A DNA stretch of 64,000 nucleotides. It comes from CAIXSE01 sp040769125. Its GTDB lineage: Bacteria; Actinomycetota; Thermoleophilia; UBA2241. The DNA is taken from positions 744,001-808,000 of the forward strand of contig JAXGLO010000001.1 in the NCBI GenBank assembly GCA_040769125.1. The letters run 5' to 3'. Both the position numbers and the translations under genes were made by a program. Below are positions 53,593 to 62,694 of this stretch, piece by piece; position 1 is the stretch's first letter, and each line of letters begins with the position of its first letter. Below the pieces are notes generated by a model. It was given only the letters and a program-made list of their open reading frames with translations, did not search any database and had not been told where the DNA came from.

Positions 53593-55283
53593 TCCTGGTC
53601 CTCGGGGGAACGAGCGATGCTCGCGCCGTGGCTGCGGCGCTCGGCGCGGCCGGGTTCGCGGTGCGCCTCAGCGTGGTGACCGAGTACGGCGCCCGGCTGG
53701 CTGCAGCCGACGCGCCGCAGGTGCGCAACGGTGCGCTCGACGACGAGGGGCTCGAGAGGCTCCTCGACGAGGCTGCGGCCGTCGTCGATGCTACTCATCC
53801 GTTCGCGGAGGAGATCTCGCGGCAGGCCGCGCGCGCCTGCGGCCGGCGCGGCCTGCCGTACCTTCGGTATGAGCGGCCTGCCGGCGACGTGCCCGACGGC
53901 GTGCTCACGGCTAGCGACGCCGCTGAGGCGGCGGATCTCGCCGTGCGGGCGGCGCTGGCGGAGCCCTCCAAGGCGCCTACGAGCCCTTCGACGGCGCCTG
54001 CGGACTCCTGCGCCGCGCCCACGAGTCCCTCCACGGCGCCCACGATCTTTCTGACCGTGGGCAGCAAGTCGGTGGCGACGTATGCGGACGCGGCACATGC
54101 GGCCGGCGTCCGCGTCGTGGCGCGTGTCCTGCCCATTGCGGAGTCGGTGAACGCCTGTATGGCGGCTGGGCTCGAGCCGCGCGACATCGTCGCCATGCAG
54201 GGGCCGACGAGCGCCGTGCTCGATGCGGCGCTCTTGCGCCACTTCGGCGCGCGCGTCCTCGTCACCAAGGAGAGCGGCGCCGCCGGCGGATTCGACGAGA
54301 AGCTCCGCGCCGCCGAGCTGGCCGGCGCCACGGCGGTCGTTGTGGCGCGGCCGGCGGCGCCGTCTGTGGATCAGACGGCCGGGTCGGCAGCGCTATCTAT
54401 GGACCAGACGGCCACGCCGGCAGCGCCGCGCGCGGACCAGGCAGCCGCGCCGGCGGCGCCGTCTGCGGACCAGACAGCCGCGCCTGCGCCTGCCGACGAT
54501 CGAGCGGCGCCGGTCGTCGGCGCCTCAACGGCCGGCGCTTCGACTGCTGGTTCCCCAACCACCGGCGCCTCAACCGCCGACGCTTCGACTGCCGGCCCCT
54601 CGACCGCCGACGGGTGGGCGCCGGCGAGCGCGACGACGCCATCCGAGGTCGTTGCCTGGCTCACCGGCGTCTCGGGTGTCGGCCGGCCGGATGATCAACC
54701 GCAGCCACGTCGGGCCGACGGCGGCACCGTTACGGCGTCGGCCGGTGCCCGGCCCGCTCGTCGTCTCCGGCGCGGCATCCTGCAGCTCTATACGGGTGAC
54801 GGCAAGGGCAAGACGACCGCCGCCGTGGGCCTCGCGCTGCGGGCTCGAGGCGCGGGGCTGGCCGTGACCTTCATCCAGTTCGTGAAGGGCGGCCGCGAGA
54901 GCTCCGAGCTGGCGCCGCTGCGCGCCGCCGGCGTCCGCGTTGTGCGGCCGGCGTCGGCCAGAACCGGGCTGCTGCGCGACGGCGTTACTCCCGGGGACCG
55001 CGCCGCCGCAGCCGCCGCGTGGGCGGCGGCCCGGGCGGCGCTCTCCGACCCGGCGCTCGACGTGGTCGTCCTCGACGAGCTTCATGCCGCCCTGCGGTAC
55101 GGGCTCGTCGAGATCGATGAGGTGCTCGCCGCTCTCGAGGCGCGGCCTGCGCATCAGGAGGTGGTCGCGACCGGCCGCGGCGCCCCCGAAGAGCTCCTCA
55201 CCGTCGCTTCCCTGGTGACCGAGATGGTCCCGGTGCGCCATCCGCACCCTGCCATCCCTGCCCGCAGAGGAGTGGAACTGTGA
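53589..55283 (+). CDS. cbiJ: CbiJ-CobA fusion with repeat linker
   Basis: A 564-aa protein from GTG 53589. Residues 1 to about 245 are CbiJ (ILVLGGTSDARAVAAAL, VVDATHPFAEEISRQAARAC, QGPTSAVLDAALLRHFGARV), a cobalt-precorrin-6A reductase, with a small repeat insertion (KAPTSPSTAPADSCAAPTSP). About 250-395 is a low-complexity Ala/Pro/Thr/Ser linker built of 8-9-aa and 5-aa repeats. From about 398 is corrinoid adenosyltransferase CobA/BtuR (ILQLYTGDGKGKTTAAVGLA, FIQFVKGG, VVLDELHAAL), with an intact P-loop. The joining of an early corrin reductase to a late adenosyltransferase in one chain is unusual. Confidence 0.88.
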   Translation: MILVLGGTSDARAVAAALGAAGFAVRLSVVTEYGARLAAADAPQVRNGALDDEGLERLLDEAAAVVDATHPFAEEISRQAARACGRRGLPYLRYERPAGDVPDGVLTASDAAEAADLAVRAALAEPSKAPTSPSTAPADSCAAPTSPSTAPTIFLTVGSKSVATYADAAHAAGVRVVARVLPIAESVNACMAAGLEPRDIVAMQGPTSAVLDAALLRHFGARVLVTKESGAAGGFDEKLRAAELAGATAVVVARPAAPSVDQTAGSAALSMDQTATPAAPRADQAAAPAAPSADQTAAPAPADDRAAPVVGASTAGASTAGSPTTGASTADASTAGPSTADGWAPASATTPSEVVAWLTGVSGVGRPDDQPQPRRADGGTVTASAGARPARRLRRGILQLYTGDGKGKTTAAVGLALRARGAGLAVTFIQFVKGGRESSELAPLRAAGVRVVRPASARTGLLRDGVTPGDRAAAAAAWAAARAALSDPALDVVVLDELHAALRYGLVEIDEVLAALEARPAHQEVVATGRGAPEELLTVASLVTEMVPVRHPHPAIPARRGVEL

Positions 55284-56815
55284 CGACATCGCCTGCGCGC
55301 GCGATCATGATGACGGGCACCGGCTCGCACTCGGGAAAGACCGTGCTTGCCGCCGCCCTGTGCCGCCTGTATGCGCGCCGCGGCTACCGCGTTGCTCCCT
55401 TCAAGGCGCAGAACATGGCGCTGAACTCATACGTCACGGCTGAGGGCGGCGAGATGGGGCGCGGCCAGGCGTATCAGGCCATGGCGGCCGGGGTCGCGCC
55501 TCACGTCACGATGAACCCGATTCTGCTCAAGCCGAGCTCGGCTACCGGAAGTCAGGTGATCGTGCTTGGCCGTCCCGTCGGCCACATGAAGGTACGCGAG
55601 TACCACGCCTATCAGCCACACGTGTGGCCTACTGTGACCGATGCCTACGAGCAGCTGGCCGCCGCGAACGATCTCATCGTCATCGAGGGCGCCGGCAGCC
55701 CGGCCGAGATCAACCTCCGCAACCAGGACATCGTCAACATGGCGGTCGCACGGTACGCGCGCTGCCCGGTGCTTCTGATCGGAGACATCGACCGCGGCGG
55801 CGTCTTCGCCTCGCTGGTCGGGCACATGGAGCTGTTCACGCCCGAGGAGCGCCGGCTGGTGCGGGGATTCGTCATCAACAAGTTCCGCGGCGACGCGAGC
55901 CTTCTCGAGAACGGGATCGAGCTCCTGTGCGAGCGGACGGGCGTGCCGACGCTCGGGGTGGTGCCGATGCTCACCGACTGGCGCGGCGAGGAGGAGGACT
56001 CACTCGGGATCGACGACCGGCGGGCGCGAGCCAAGCGTGACGCACCGCTGCAGATCGCCGTGGTGCGCCTGCCGTTCATCAGCAACTACACCGACTTCGA
56101 CGTCCTTGCGGACGAGCCGGATGTGAACGTGCGGTACGCGACCGTGGCCGCCGATCTCGCCGGCGCCGCGGCAATCGTGCTGCCCGGCACCAAGAGCACG
56201 ATCGCCGATCTCGACTGGCTCCGGCGGAGCGGGGTGGCGGCGGCGATGCAGGCTGCTGCCGCCGCCGGCACTCCGGTGATCGGCGTCTGCGGCGGCTACC
56301 AGATGCTCGGCAGCCGCATCCTCGATCCCGAGCGGGTGGAGTCGGACGCCGGCGCGGTCGACGGGCTCGGCCTGCTCGATGTGGAGACGACCTACGCCGG
56401 CGAGAAGCGCACGATGCGTGTGGAGGGCGAGGTGCTGGCCGGCTCGCCTGCGGCCGCCGGCCTCCTCGGGCCACCCGGCACCCGCGTGAGCGGCTACGAG
56501 ATCCACATGGGGCGCACCAGATTGGTGGACGGCGCGGCGCCGCTGCTGCGGCTGCGCGACACGGACGGCGCGCAGCGCGACGACGGAGCCGTCTCGGCCG
56601 ACGGTGCGGTGTGCGGAAGCTACGTCCACGGCCTCTTCGACCATCCGGACGTACGCGCCGCTTTCCTGGACGGGCTGCGCGCCCGGCACGGCCTGCCGTT
56701 GCGCGGAGCGAGCGCGGCCTCCCCGTCGGACGACGGTATCGATCGTCTCGCCGATCACGTCGAGGCGCACCTCGACACTGACCTGCTGGCCACCATCGTC
56801 GGTTTGGAGCTGTGA
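55280..56815 (+). CDS. cbiP: Cobyric acid synthase
   Basis: A 511-aa amidotransferase, GTG 55280 overlapping the previous stop. ATP-binding start MMTGTGSHSGKTVLAAALCR, PFKAQNMALNSYVT, IEGAGSPAEINLRNQDIVNM, and the class I glutaminase domain with its Cys in GVCGGYQMLG and His in SYVHGLFDHPDV. It adds four amides to adenosylcobyrinate diamide, so it directly follows the adenosyltransferase in both gene order and pathway. Length and motifs are standard. Confidence 0.96.
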   Translation: MTTSPARAIMMTGTGSHSGKTVLAAALCRLYARRGYRVAPFKAQNMALNSYVTAEGGEMGRGQAYQAMAAGVAPHVTMNPILLKPSSATGSQVIVLGRPVGHMKVREYHAYQPHVWPTVTDAYEQLAAANDLIVIEGAGSPAEINLRNQDIVNMAVARYARCPVLLIGDIDRGGVFASLVGHMELFTPEERRLVRGFVINKFRGDASLLENGIELLCERTGVPTLGVVPMLTDWRGEEEDSLGIDDRRARAKRDAPLQIAVVRLPFISNYTDFDVLADEPDVNVRYATVAADLAGAAAIVLPGTKSTIADLDWLRRSGVAAAMQAAAAAGTPVIGVCGGYQMLGSRILDPERVESDAGAVDGLGLLDVETTYAGEKRTMRVEGEVLAGSPAAAGLLGPPGTRVSGYEIHMGRTRLVDGAAPLLRLRDTDGAQRDDGAVSADGAVCGSYVHGLFDHPDVRAAFLDGLRARHGLPLRGASAASPSDDGIDRLADHVEAHLDTDLLATIVGLEL

Positions 56816-58314
56816 TGACTGAGCTACCGGAGATCGTACCCGGAATCGTCTACCTGGTCGGAGCCGGCCCCGGAGATCCAGGGCTGTTGACGCGCGCCGG
56901 AGCTGAGGCGTTATCGCGGGCCGACGTGGTCGTGTACGACCGTCTCGCCGACGATGCGCTGCTCTCCCTGGCGCCGGCGACCGCTGAACTGGTCTACGTC
57001 GGCAAGCAGGCGGCGATGCACTCCCTTCCGCAGCCTCGCATCAACGAGCTCCTCGTCGAGCACGCTGTGCAGGGCAGGCTCGTCGTGCGGCTGAAGGGGG
57101 GAGATCCCTTCGTGTTCGGTCGCGGCGGGGAGGAGGCTTCGTACTTGCAGGAGCACGGATTGCCGTTTGTGGTGGTGCCCGGCGTCAGCTCGGCCGTGGC
57201 CGTCCCCGCGTACGCCGGTATTCCGGTCACGGATCGCCGTCTGGCCTCGAGCTTCGCGGTGATCACCGGCCACGAGGACCCGACCAAGCCTGAGTCGCGC
57301 ATCGACTGGTCGGGGGTCGCGGCCGGAGCCGACACGCTGGTCTTCCTCATGGGGATGACCAATCTCGCGACGATCGCCGCACGGCTCGTCGCCGAGGGCC
57401 GGTCGGCCGACACCCCCGCCGCCGTCATCGAGCGCGGCGCCACGCCAGGGCAGCGAGTCGTGACCGGCACACTGGCCGATATCGCCGCGCGCGTGCGGCG
57501 GGCCGGCCTGCATCCGCCGGCGCTGGTGGTGGTCGGCGAGGTCGTGCAGCTGCGCGAGCGCCTCGCCTGGTATGAGTCCGAGCCGCTCGCCGGCCGCCGT
57601 GTCCTCGTGCCGCGGGTGCGCCCGCGGCCCAGCGAGACGGTGCGGCTGCTCAAGGCCGCCGGCGCCGAGACGACGGAAGCGCCGCCGCTGCGACGCGAGG
57701 TCCTGCCGCCGCATCCGGAGCTGCTCGAGCGCCTCGCCGCGGCAGGCTGGGTCGTGTTCACATCGTCCCACTCCGTCGAGGCGCTGCTCGAGCAGCTCTC
57801 AGCGCTGGGGGCGGACGTGCGCGCGCTCGGGCGGGCGCGTCTGGTCGCCATCGGCGCCGCCGCGCACGCCTGCCTGTGCCAGCGTGCCCTCAAGGCGGAT
57901 GTAGTCGTGGCGACGCCGGCGGAGCTCCGCGCCGAGGATTTCGCTCCCGAGCCGGGCGGCATTCTTGTCTTCGTCGAGGAGGGCGGCGACTCACACGTGC
58001 GTCACGCGGTCGAAGGCAGCGATGGGGAGCATCTCGAGGTGCCCGTGCTGCGGTTCGCGGTGGACGAGCGGATGTCGCTGCCGACCCTCCTGGAATTCGA
58101 CGCTATCGCGCTGGCCAGCTCGGGCACGGTGCGGCGCCTGATGGAGGTGTATCCGGAGGGTCCCGCGCCGGACCAGCTCGTCGTGAGCATCGGCCCGGCG
58201 ACGACGGCCACTGCGCGGTCGCTGGGCGTGCACATCGACGTCGAGGCCGGCGAGGCTTCGCCGGCCGGCCTCGTCCAGACCCTGATCGAACACCTGGGGG
58301 ATACCGGCGCGTGA
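56812..58314 (+). CDS. cobA-hemD: Uroporphyrinogen-III methyltransferase/synthase fusion
   Basis: A 500-aa bifunctional protein, from GTG 56812 or ATG 56815. Residues of about 8-255 are SUMT/CobA (VYLVGAGPGDPGLLTRAGAE, VRLKGGDPFVFGRGGEE, VPGVSSAVAVPAYAGIPVT, THRR-like TDRRLASSFAV). The rest is a HemD-type uroporphyrinogen-III synthase (RRVLVPRVRPRPSETVRLLK, VVFTSSHSVEALLEQL, DAIALASSGTVRRLME). It makes uroporphyrinogen III and dimethylates it to precorrin-2, the branch to corrin. A separate hemD lies downstream, so there are two synthase domains. Confidence 0.95.
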   Translation: MMTELPEIVPGIVYLVGAGPGDPGLLTRAGAEALSRADVVVYDRLADDALLSLAPATAELVYVGKQAAMHSLPQPRINELLVEHAVQGRLVVRLKGGDPFVFGRGGEEASYLQEHGLPFVVVPGVSSAVAVPAYAGIPVTDRRLASSFAVITGHEDPTKPESRIDWSGVAAGADTLVFLMGMTNLATIAARLVAEGRSADTPAAVIERGATPGQRVVTGTLADIAARVRRAGLHPPALVVVGEVVQLRERLAWYESEPLAGRRVLVPRVRPRPSETVRLLKAAGAETTEAPPLRREVLPPHPELLERLAAAGWVVFTSSHSVEALLEQLSALGADVRALGRARLVAIGAAAHACLCQRALKADVVVATPAELRAEDFAPEPGGILVFVEEGGDSHVRHAVEGSDGEHLEVPVLRFAVDERMSLPTLLEFDAIALASSGTVRRLMEVYPEGPAPDQLVVSIGPATTATARSLGVHIDVEAGEASPAGLVQTLIEHLGDTGA

Positions 58315-59507
58315 TCGGGGCGAAGCGACACTGCGACTCAGCCTCGTGCGGGCCGCTTGCGCCTGGGCGCGAGCCAACGTCGTCCCCGCGCCGGCCGCTT
58401 ACGCCCGGGCGCGAGCCAACGTCGTCCCCGCGCCGGCCGCTTACGCCCGGGCGCGAGCTGAAGTCGACTTCTCACCGGCCGCTTACGCCCGGGCGCGAGT
58501 CGCAATCCGCCGTCCTGCTGCTCGCTCACGGCGGGCCGGCGAGCCTGAGCGAGGTGCCCGGCTTCCTCGCGCGGCTGCGCGGGCGCGCTCCGAGCGCCGA
58601 GCTCGTGAGGGCCGTCGGCGAGCGCTACCGCCACATCGGGGGCGCGACGCCGGCGCTGGGCCTGGCCAAGAGCGTCGCGACCAAGCTGGAGCATGCCTGC
58701 GGCCTTCCGGTCTACGTTGGGATGCTCACCTGGCATCCGCTGATCGAGGACGTCGTCGAGCGGATGGCGGCCGACGGCGTGCGGAGGGCGCTGGCGGTGT
58801 GCCTGGTCCCGCACTACAGTCACGCGGGGGTCGGCGCCTACTTCCGCGCCCTGATCCCGGCGGCCCAGGCGGCCGGGATCTCCGTGGATACCGTGCAGGA
58901 CTGGCACCTGGCGCCCGCCTACCTGGACGCCCTCGCGGAGGGCGTGGCCGCCGCTTTGGCGCCCGCCGGATCGGCTTCGCCCGGGTCACGCCCGGAGGGC
59001 GCCACCCGGGCGGCTCACGTCGTCTTCACGTCGCACAGCCTGCCGAAAGATCAGGTCGCCCCAGACGACCCCTACACGTCGCAGCTGCGACAGACCGGGG
59101 AGCAGGTGGCGCAGCGGCTGGGTCTGAGCGACGACCAATGGACGATCGCCTACCAGGGCGTCAGCGGGCGACCGGAGGACTGGTTGGGCCCGACCGTCGA
59201 GGAGGTGCTTGCCCGGCTGGCGGCGCGCGGCAGATTGCTTGCCCGGCAGGCGGCTCGCGGCCGATTGCTTGCCCGGCAGGCGGTTCACGGCCTATCCCAT
59301 GTCGTCGTGTGCCCCTTCGGCTTCGTGCTCGATCAGGTGGAGATCCTCTACGACCTCGACCGTGAGCTGCGTGATCACGCTGCTGGCCTCGGTGTCGAGC
59401 TCACGCGAACACCTCTGCTGAACGACAGCCCGCCGCTGATCGCGATTCTCCGCGATCTCACGGACCTCTGGAATGAGTCGCCCCGGACGTGCGAGGTGCG
59501 GGCGTGA
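58311..59507 (+). CDS. hemH: Ferrochelatase with repeat insertions
   Basis: A 398-aa protein from GTG 58311. The enzyme itself begins at about residue 65 (AVLLLAHGGPASLSEVPGFL), with the chelatase His in VVFTSHSLPKD and the segment IAYQGVSGRPEDWLGPTVEE. It belongs to the HemH/CpfC group that inserts iron into porphyrin, coproporphyrin in many Gram-positives. The first ~65 residues are encoded by a 42-bp unit repeated about 3.6 times (58352-58504), and a second insertion of 20 residues comes from a 30-bp unit repeated three times (59211-59300), within a conserved helix-loop. Activity is uncertain because of this second insertion. Confidence 0.88.
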   Translation: MIGAKRHCDSASCGPLAPGREPTSSPRRPLTPGREPTSSPRRPLTPGRELKSTSHRPLTPGRESQSAVLLLAHGGPASLSEVPGFLARLRGRAPSAELVRAVGERYRHIGGATPALGLAKSVATKLEHACGLPVYVGMLTWHPLIEDVVERMAADGVRRALAVCLVPHYSHAGVGAYFRALIPAAQAAGISVDTVQDWHLAPAYLDALAEGVAAALAPAGSASPGSRPEGATRAAHVVFTSHSLPKDQVAPDDPYTSQLRQTGEQVAQRLGLSDDQWTIAYQGVSGRPEDWLGPTVEEVLARLAARGRLLARQAARGRLLARQAVHGLSHVVVCPFGFVLDQVEILYDLDRELRDHAAGLGVELTRTPLLNDSPPLIAILRDLTDLWNESPRTCEVRA

Positions 59508-60880
59508 CGACGCGGGGGAAGACCAGGTCGGCGATCGTCCTCCTCGGCTTGAGCCATCAGACGGCGTCGGTAGCGCTGCGCGAGCAGCTTCATCTCGGGC
59601 TCACGGCGAGCGATTCGCTGCCGGATCTCGTGCAGGGATGCGGGCTGGGTGAGCTCGTGCTGGTGTCGACGTGCAACCGTCTCGAGGTGTACGCGACGCT
59701 CGCGGACGGCACGCGTCAGGTGGAGCCGGGCATCTTGCAGCGCATGAGCGAGGCTGCCGGCCTTGCCCCGGCGGAACTCGCCCAGTCGACGTACCGGATG
59801 AGGGACGCCGATGCCGTCCGGCATCTTCTGCGCGTGGCGTGCGGCCTCGACTCCCAGATGCTCGGGGAGGCCGAGGTTCTCGGTCAGATCTCCCAGGCGC
59901 TCACCGCGGCGCGCTCCGCGGGCACCATCGGGCCGACGCTCTCGCACGTCTTCATGCAGGCGGTCCACGTGGGCAGACGCGCGAGGACGGAGACCGGGAT
60001 CGGCCACGGGCCGACATCCATCAGCCACGCCGCCGCGGCGCTTGTGGAGAGGGAGCTGCGCCGACGCCCGGAGCGGCGCGTCCTCGTCCTCGGCGCCGGT
60101 GAGGCCGCCGAGCTGGCCGTCCACGCCCTCCGCAAGCGCGGCGTGGGCGATATCGTCTGTGTCAGCCGGTCGTTGAGCCGTGCGACGGCGATGGCCCGGC
60201 TCACCGACTGCGTCGTGCTGCCGTGGGCGGCGCTGGCCGAGGCGCTGGCGGGCGTCGATGCCGTGATCACGGCGACCTCGGCTCCGCATCCGATCCTGTA
60301 CGCGGACGATGTGGAGCGGGCCCTGGGTGAGCGGGGCAATCGCTCCGTGATCATCGTCGACATCGCCGTCCCTCGCGACGTCGACCCGCAGGTCGGTGAT
60401 CTGCCGACGGTGACGCTTCTCGACATCGACCAGTTGGAACGCTCTCTGGACGAGCGTAGGGCCTGCCGGGAGGCCGCGGCGGTCGAGGTGGAGCGGATCG
60501 TCGCCGAGGAGACGCCGTCGATCCTCCAGTGGATCGGCAGCAGGCAGGCCGTGCCGGTCGTGCGAACGCTGCGGGAGCGGGCGACGGCGATCGCCGACGA
60601 CGAGGCGCTCAAGGCGATCCGCAAGCTCGACATCCGGCGCGAGAGAGAACGTGACATCCTTCTTCACATGGCGCGGCGCGTCGTCAATAAGGTCTTGCAC
60701 GTTCCGACCACGAATCTCATGTCCCTGGCGGGCGGTGATCGGGATGAGCGCTATCTGAACATGGCGATCGATCTCTTCGGCCTCGATCCGGAGTCGCTCA
60801 GCTCGCCGGGTATGTCAGGATCGACCCAGGCGCAGGGTGAAGCGCGTGGCGGCTCAATGGAGGATTCATGGGTCAGGTGA
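59504..60880 (+). CDS. hemA: Glutamyl-tRNA reductase
   Basis: A 458-aa enzyme from GTG 59504 (overlap with hemH). Catalytic Cys is in LVSTCNRLEVYA, the substrate loop in CGLDSQMLGEAEVLGQI, the NADPH fold in VLVLGAGEAAELAVHALRK and the dimerisation helix near the end (MARRVVNKVLHVPTTNL). It makes glutamate-1-semialdehyde, the first committed step of the C5 route to tetrapyrroles. Length is normal. It overlaps hemC by 13 bp. hemL is not in the window. Confidence 0.96.
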   Translation: MTTRGKTRSAIVLLGLSHQTASVALREQLHLGLTASDSLPDLVQGCGLGELVLVSTCNRLEVYATLADGTRQVEPGILQRMSEAAGLAPAELAQSTYRMRDADAVRHLLRVACGLDSQMLGEAEVLGQISQALTAARSAGTIGPTLSHVFMQAVHVGRRARTETGIGHGPTSISHAAAALVERELRRRPERRVLVLGAGEAAELAVHALRKRGVGDIVCVSRSLSRATAMARLTDCVVLPWAALAEALAGVDAVITATSAPHPILYADDVERALGERGNRSVIIVDIAVPRDVDPQVGDLPTVTLLDIDQLERSLDERRACREAAAVEVERIVAEETPSILQWIGSRQAVPVVRTLRERATAIADDEALKAIRKLDIRRERERDILLHMARRVVNKVLHVPTTNLMSLAGGDRDERYLNMAIDLFGLDPESLSSPGMSGSTQAQGEARGGSMEDSWVR

Positions 60881-61830
60881 TTCGGCTCGGCACACGCGGC
60901 TCGCGTCTCGCTCTCTGGCAGACCGAGCACGTCGCCGCGCGACTGCGCGAGCTTCGTCCCGGCGTGCGCTTCGAGACGATCGTCATCTCGACGGTGGCCG
61001 ACCGGCAGCAGGAGAAGGCCCTCGCCGACTTCGGCGAGACGGGCCTGTTCACGACCGCGCTGGAAGACGCGCTTCGGGACGGCAGCGTTGACCTCGCGGT
61101 GCACAGCCTGAAAGACCTGCCGACGGAGTGCCCCGCAGGTCTTGTTGTCGCCGCCGTGCTCGCGCGCGTCGACCCGGCCGATGTGCTCGTCAGCAGAGAG
61201 CGGCGCTCGTTGGCGACGCTTCCATCGGGCGCGTGCGTGGGGACGAGCAGCCCGCGCCGCAAGGCGCAGCTGCTGCTCGCTCGCCCCGATCTGCAGGTGA
61301 TCGACCTGCGCGGCAACATCGATACGAGGCTGCGCAAGGCGTTCGACGAACAGGGGCCGTACGACGCCGTCATCATCGCCCGGGCGGCGCTGGAGAGGCT
61401 GGGAAGGCTGGACGCCCTCTCCGACGTGCTGCCCGAGGACCTTATGCTGCCCGCCCCCGGGCAGGGGGCCCTTGCGGTGGAGTGCAGAGACGATGAGGCG
61501 AGCCTTGAGCTGGTGCGCGGACTCGACGATCTGGCGACGCATGTCGAGACGTGCGCCGAGCGGAGCTTCCTGGACGCTCTCGGGGGTGGGTGCGCCGTCC
61601 CTGTCGCGGCGCGCGGCCGGCTCGACGACGGCCGCTTGCGGCTCAAGGGGAGGGCCTGCGCGCCCGACGGCTCGGTCGGCATCGACGTTGCGCTCGATGT
61701 GGCGCTGCCCTGCGACGACGGCGCGCGGCAGCGTGCGGAGGAGGCCGGCAGGTCCCTGGCCGAGGAGGCTCTGGTTCAAGGGGCGGCGCGTCTCCTCGAC
61801 GCTGAGGATTCATCCGGCCGGGGTGAGTGA
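60868..61830 (+). CDS. hemC: Hydroxymethylbilane synthase
   Basis: A 320-aa porphobilinogen deaminase, ATG 60868 after GGAGG inside the end of hemA. Motifs are RLGTRGSRLALWQTEHVAA, VHSLKDLPTECPAGL, TSSPRRKAQLLLARPDL and DLRGNIDTRLRKA; the Cys that carries the dipyrromethane cofactor is in GGGCAVPVAA. It polymerises four porphobilinogens. Everything needed for activity is present. A 6-bp gap leads to hemD. Confidence 0.97.
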   Translation: MGQVIRLGTRGSRLALWQTEHVAARLRELRPGVRFETIVISTVADRQQEKALADFGETGLFTTALEDALRDGSVDLAVHSLKDLPTECPAGLVVAAVLARVDPADVLVSRERRSLATLPSGACVGTSSPRRKAQLLLARPDLQVIDLRGNIDTRLRKAFDEQGPYDAVIIARAALERLGRLDALSDVLPEDLMLPAPGQGALAVECRDDEASLELVRGLDDLATHVETCAERSFLDALGGGCAVPVAARGRLDDGRLRLKGRACAPDGSVGIDVALDVALPCDDGARQRAEEAGRSLAEEALVQGAARLLDAEDSSGRGE

Positions 61831-61836
61831 GTCGCG

Positions 61837-62694
61837 ATGCGGCGGCGGGAACCGGCAGACGGTCGGCGTGGCTCGTCCCTGGCGGGCCTGCAGATCGTGA
61901 ATACGCGGAGCAGGCGACAGGCGGGGGCGCTCGACGACTGCCTCGCCGAGCGCGGGGCCGTCTCGATCCCATACCCGTGTATCGAGATCGTCTCGCCGGC
62001 AGACCTCGCTCCGCTGGAGACGGCCGTTGCGCAGCTTGCCGACCAAGCGTACGACTGGGTGGTGTTCACCAGCGCGAATGCGGCTCGGGCGGTCTCCGAC
62101 GTGGTGCGCCGGCGCGGCGCGGTCTCGTCGCTCGTCGACGAGCGGGCGACGCGCGTCGCCGCCGTCGGCCCCGGCACGGCCGCCGCGGTGCAGCGTCTCC
62201 TCGGCCTCCCGGTAGCCTTGCGGTCGCCCGTCCATACGGCCGAGGCGCTCGCCGCCGAGCTGATTGCGCACGGCGCCCGCCGGCCGCTGATCCCCGCCGC
62301 CGAGCGGGCGCGAGAGGCGCTGCCGCGGCTCCTGGGAGAGGCCGGCGTCGACGCCACGGTCGTCACCGCGTATCGGACGGTGACGGGGGCGGGCGGGGCG
62401 AACCTGCCGCTGCTCCTGCGGAGCGGCACGATAGACGCGATTGCGTTCACGAGCCCCTCCACCGTGGAGGGGCTCGCCGGCCGCTTCGCCGAAGAGGGCG
62501 GCGACTGGAGCCTGCTGGCGTCGGTGTGTATCGGCTGCATCGGGCCGGTGACGGCGGAGGCTGCCCGCGCGCGAGGTCTCGAGGTGGCCGTGGAGCCGCG
62601 CGACTATACAATCAACGGCCTGGTCGGCGAGCTGGAATCGTACTTCAACAGCCGGATCGATCGGGCACGACAAAGTGGGAGGCGCATTCCGTGA
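61837..62694 (+). CDS. hemD: Uroporphyrinogen-III synthase, stand-alone
   Basis: A 285-aa HemD-type protein. Weakly conserved blocks are visible: LAGLQIVNTRSRRQAGALDD, YDWVVFTSANAARAV, AAVGPGTAAAVQRLLG, IPAAERAREALPRLLGEAG, DAIAFTSPSTVEGLA and SVCIGCIGPVTAEAARARGL. It closes the bilane with ring D inversion. This is a second synthase beside the one fused to CobA; perhaps this one serves the heme branch and the fused one the corrin branch. The last codons overlap hemB by 4 bp. Confidence 0.92.
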   Translation: MRRREPADGRRGSSLAGLQIVNTRSRRQAGALDDCLAERGAVSIPYPCIEIVSPADLAPLETAVAQLADQAYDWVVFTSANAARAVSDVVRRRGAVSSLVDERATRVAAVGPGTAAAVQRLLGLPVALRSPVHTAEALAAELIAHGARRPLIPAAERAREALPRLLGEAGVDATVVTAYRTVTGAGGANLPLLLRSGTIDAIAFTSPSTVEGLAGRFAEEGGDWSLLASVCIGCIGPVTAEAARARGLEVAVEPRDYTINGLVGELESYFNSRIDRARQSGRRIP

